DNA of 37,959 bases from JANXSS01 sp043729515. GTDB taxonomy: Bacteria > Pseudomonadota > Gammaproteobacteria > Burkholderiales > Burkholderiaceae_D. Below are positions 35,818-37,959 of this stretch, piece by piece. The translations under genes were made by a program, and so were the position numbers. The stretch spans positions 1 through 37,959 of the forward strand of contig JAYTLK010000054.1 of the NCBI GenBank assembly GCA_043729515.1. The letters are read 5' to 3'. Position 1 is the first letter of the stretch; each line of letters begins with the position of its first letter. Below the pieces are notes generated by a model. It worked only from the letters and a program-made list of their open reading frames with translations. It was not told the origin of the DNA and made no database searches.

Positions 35818-36473
35818 TTCCCGCGCCCGGCGAAAGGCAGGAATGCATCCTGCGCGTGAATCAAATGGTCTTCTCCTATCCGGAGCGGCAGATGTTTGCG
35901 CAGTGGTCGCGCCAGTTCGGCGCTGGCTTGACGTGGATTCGCGGCCACAATGGCAACGGCAAGTCGACCTTGCTGAAACTGCTGGGCGGTGCGCTCGTGC
36001 CGCACGCCGGCGCAATCATCGCCAACGGCAAGGATGCTGTCCGCGACCCGCTCGCCTACCGGCAACAGGTTTTCTGGTGCGGGCCTGGTGCCATTCCTTT
36101 CGATCACCTGTCGCCGCTGGAATACTTCGGATTCATGCGCGGCCTGTATCCCGGCTTCGACGACACGGCATTGAGCTCGCACGTCGATGCTTTCAGCCTC
36201 CGGCCACATCTGCGAGGACGCCTCTGCACGCTATCGACAGGGACCCAACGCAAGGTCTGGATCAGTGCGGCCTTGTCGGCAGGCACGGCGGTGACGCTTC
36301 TCGACGAGCCGGTGAACGCGCTCGATGCCGCGGCAGCGATGCATCTGCTGGCCGTATTGAACGAACGTGCATGTGATGCGGGTCGCGCGTGCATCGTTGC
36401 CAGTCACCAAGCCCTTGGATTGGCTGCGCAGGCGGCCACCGTCATCGAACTGTCGGCTGCAGGCGTCTATTGA
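35814..36473 (+). CDS. ABC transporter ATP-binding protein
   Basis: 219 residues, a single nucleotide-binding domain. Walker A GHNGNGKST (44-52), signature LSTGTQRKV (140-148, a variant of LSGGQ), Walker B VTLLDEP (160-166) with the catalytic Glu165, and the switch His198 are present, so it should hydrolyse ATP. The LSTGTxRK signature is seen in small exporter-type ATPases. Coupled to the permease gene by an ATGA overlap. Convergent with the F-box/LRR gene, 31 bases apart, with no strong terminator between them. Confidence 0.9.
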   Translation: MIPAPGERQECILRVNQMVFSYPERQMFAQWSRQFGAGLTWIRGHNGNGKSTLLKLLGGALVPHAGAIIANGKDAVRDPLAYRQQVFWCGPGAIPFDHLSPLEYFGFMRGLYPGFDDTALSSHVDAFSLRPHLRGRLCTLSTGTQRKVWISAALSAGTAVTLLDEPVNALDAAAAMHLLAVLNERACDAGRACIVASHQALGLAAQAATVIELSAAGVY

Positions 36474-36504
36474 AACCGATGTCGGGGCGTCACCCTGCAT
36501 CGTT

Positions 36505-37533
36505 TCACTGAATGACAGTCAGGCCGCGTGCGCGCAATTGCGCGACTTTTGCCGCAGTCACCTGCACGCAACCCGTCAGATTCAAGACCTTGAGCGATCG
36601 TAGTCGATCCACGTGGTCGAGTCCGGCGTCGGTGAGTTGCGTCCATTGCGAGATATCCAAAGTGTGCAGCTTCTGCATGCCGTCGAGATAGTGCAAACCG
36701 CTCTCATGGATATGCCGCAGATGACTGAGATTCAACATCCGCATCTGCGTCAGTTCCTTCAATTCCGCCAGACCGATTGCCGTGATGTCGCCAAGGCTCG
36801 ACAGCGTCAGTTCCTCCAGTGCCGTCATTTTTCCGATCGTCACCATGCCGGCGTTGGTGATCTTGTCGCAACCGAAAAGGTTCAGGCGCTGCATCCGTAC
36901 CAGTGCGGCAAGGTGCGCCAGGCCTGCATCGGTGATGTTGCTGCAGCCATTCAGGCTCAACGACGTCAACTGCAGCAGTCGTTGCAACTGCTCCAGCCCG
37001 GTGTTGGAGACGGCGTAGCAAAAATCCAGCGTCAGCTTTTGCAGTTGGACCAGGCCGCTGACATAGGCCAGCGTCGCATCGGTGATCAGCGCGCCGCTCA
37101 GATCGAGCGACGCCAATGCTGAAAGCGCAGCCAGGTCCGGCAGCCCTGCATGCGTGAGGTTGGTGCAATTGCGCAGGTCCAGATCGACGATCCTGCCATC
37201 GCGAAGCACCGGCAGCGCCAGCAATTGCGCGCACTGTCGGTCGCCGACGATGGTCCCGCCATCGACGCGCACGGCGCGTATCGCTGGCGCGGCGCGCAGC
37301 ACCTGCGCCCATGTGTCGAGACCGGCGACCGGAGGCGTCTTGAACTGTGTGAAGCGCTCGCGGCTGGCAGCCACCGATTGCCGGTTCAGGCTGCGCAAGG
37401 CCTGGTGCGACTGCGGCTCGAGGTGCTGCAGGATTTCAGGAATCACTTCGGGTGGCAACGACGGTGGAAGGGATGCAAACAGTTGCAAGGTGCATTCAAT
37501 ACTGGTTGGCTGATTTTTTTTGTTGACGCGCAT
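36505..37533 (-). CDS. F-box-like and leucine-rich-repeat protein (GALA-effector-like)
   Basis: 342 residues from the ATG at 37533. An F-box-like motif (about 26-62, SLPPEVIPEILQHLEP then HQALRSLNRQSV) is followed by an unassigned segment and nine leucine-rich repeats of 24-25 residues of the cysteine-containing type (LxLxxCxxITDAGLAHL), about 105-340. F-box plus LRR is the substrate-adaptor architecture of eukaryotic SCF ubiquitin ligases; bacterial examples include secreted GALA effectors of Ralstonia. No Sec signal is seen. A TTG at 37581 would add 16 residues; neither start has a clear ribosome-binding site. It follows another F-box-like gene by 58 bases. Secretion and function are not shown by the sequence. 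Confidence 0.82.
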   Translation of the reverse strand: MRVNKKNQPTSIECTLQLFASLPPSLPPEVIPEILQHLEPQSHQALRSLNRQSVAASRERFTQFKTPPVAGLDTWAQVLRAAPAIRAVRVDGGTIVGDRQCAQLLALPVLRDGRIVDLDLRNCTNLTHAGLPDLAALSALASLDLSGALITDATLAYVSGLVQLQKLTLDFCYAVSNTGLEQLQRLLQLTSLSLNGCSNITDAGLAHLAALVRMQRLNLFGCDKITNAGMVTIGKMTALEELTLSSLGDITAIGLAELKELTQMRMLNLSHLRHIHESGLHYLDGMQKLHTLDISQWTQLTDAGLDHVDRLRSLKVLNLTGCVQVTAAKVAQLRARGLTVIQ

Positions 37534-37591
37534 GTGGGCTGCACTGGTCGACCGTGGCGAAATCAGGTTTTTTAATAACAAGAGGTGAAGA

Positions 37592-37959
37592 TCAGATCAC
37601 CGCCTCTGAAAAATTTCCATCTGCAGGCACCCGCCTGAACCGGTTCAAGGTCACCATTTGCGCCTGCGCTGCTTCGATGCATCTCCGATCGAGATCCGGC
37701 TGCACGACCCGATGCAGGTCAGTGCTGCAGGCCGACAAATGCGCTACATTCACCATCGCGGACGCAAGACGCGTGGCAATCGCGCCGATCAGTTCCGGAC
37801 CCAGGCGCGTCAATGCGGCCGCGGAAGGAAGTGGCGCATGCAGCATGGCCGCTTCTTCCCCCACATTGCCTTGCGCGACCCCAGGCGCTGTCGGCTGTGG
37901 CGGAAATGGCAGCGCTGCCTTCAGGCGAACGATTTTTTCGGCAAGGGCGCGAACCGTCG
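37592..37959 (-). CDS. Second F-box-like protein (5' end cut by window)
   Basis: The frame is open from the window edge to the TGA at 37592; about 122 C-terminal codons are visible, including codons upstream of the first possible start (GTG at 37864), so the gene probably begins outside. A Pro/Ala-rich segment is followed by an F-box-like stretch (LTRLGPELIGAIATRLASAM then VAHLSACSTDLHRVV) and a short tail. No leucine-rich repeats are visible. It precedes the F-box/LRR gene in the same direction and may be co-transcribed or a related family member. The F-box reading is by pattern only. Confidence 0.6.
   Translation of the reverse strand, partial: TVRALAEKIVRLKAALPFPPQPTAPGVAQGNVGEEAAMLHAPLPSAAALTRLGPELIGAIATRLASAMVNVAHLSACSTDLHRVVQPDLDRRCIEAAQAQMVTLNRFRRVPADGNFSEAVI

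Noticed and set aside
37533..37650. Whether the two F-box-like genes are one gene broken by a frameshift
   Set aside because: Each has its own F-box-like segment and the first ends with a stop and a 58-base gap; two separate genes are the simpler reading.

Overview
The window looks like a chromosomal piece of a GC-rich betaproteobacterium of the order Burkholderiales, most likely near Oxalobacteraceae (Herminiimonas/Herbaspirillum/Massilia-like). This rests on gene order and families typical of that group: metX-metW, gshA-gshB-EIIA-ptsH-ptsI, rsmB-DUF4390-NtrY/NtrX, and the DUF3567, DUF1840 and DUF4148 families. No rRNA, tRNA, CRISPR array, insertion sequence or phage gene was seen. The taxonomic call is inference from gene content and order; no search was possible.

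Layout. 1-6574 (minus strand): methionine synthesis (metX, metW cut by the window edge), a permease-less regulatory PTS (EIIA-Man type, HPr, EI) and glutathione synthesis (gshA, gshB). 6882-9484: ammonium uptake (glnK-amtB, minus) with a terminator and a long upstream region holding candidate nitrogen-control sites. 9485-11304 (plus): ubiK-like gene and comM. 11432-16937 (plus): a Fur-box promoter followed by a MauG-type di-haem peroxidase, a porin, an FMN-binding exported protein, an ApbE flavin transferase, a four-helix membrane protein with paired histidines and a lipoprotein. 17137-24432 (plus): DUF1840, rsmB, DUF4390, an NtrY-like kinase, a short NtrX-like regulator without AAA+ domain, a small CobW-like protein, DUF3567 and a TrmB-like methyltransferase. 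24626-31343: a VpsR-like sigma-54 activator, a DUF4148 protein, a LysR regulator, an acyl-CoA ligase and a B12-binding radical SAM protein. 31465-37959: an accessory-looking stretch with a hipBA toxin-antitoxin pair, two small lipoproteins, an orphan ABC transporter, and two adjacent genes with F-box-like sequences, one of them carrying nine leucine-rich repeats.

The two most interesting regions are these. First, the iron-controlled cluster at 11432-16287: promoter, Fur box and gene set together suggest a chain moving electrons from the inner membrane to a covalently flavinylated periplasmic protein and a di-haem enzyme, probably for iron acquisition under iron limitation. Second, the F-box/LRR pair at 36505-37959: F-box plus LRR is a eukaryotic ubiquitin-ligase adaptor architecture, known in bacteria mainly from secreted effectors such as the Ralstonia GALA proteins, so these may be host-directed proteins.

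Start codons were chosen from ribosome-binding sites, overlaps and family starts; where this is weak it is stated.
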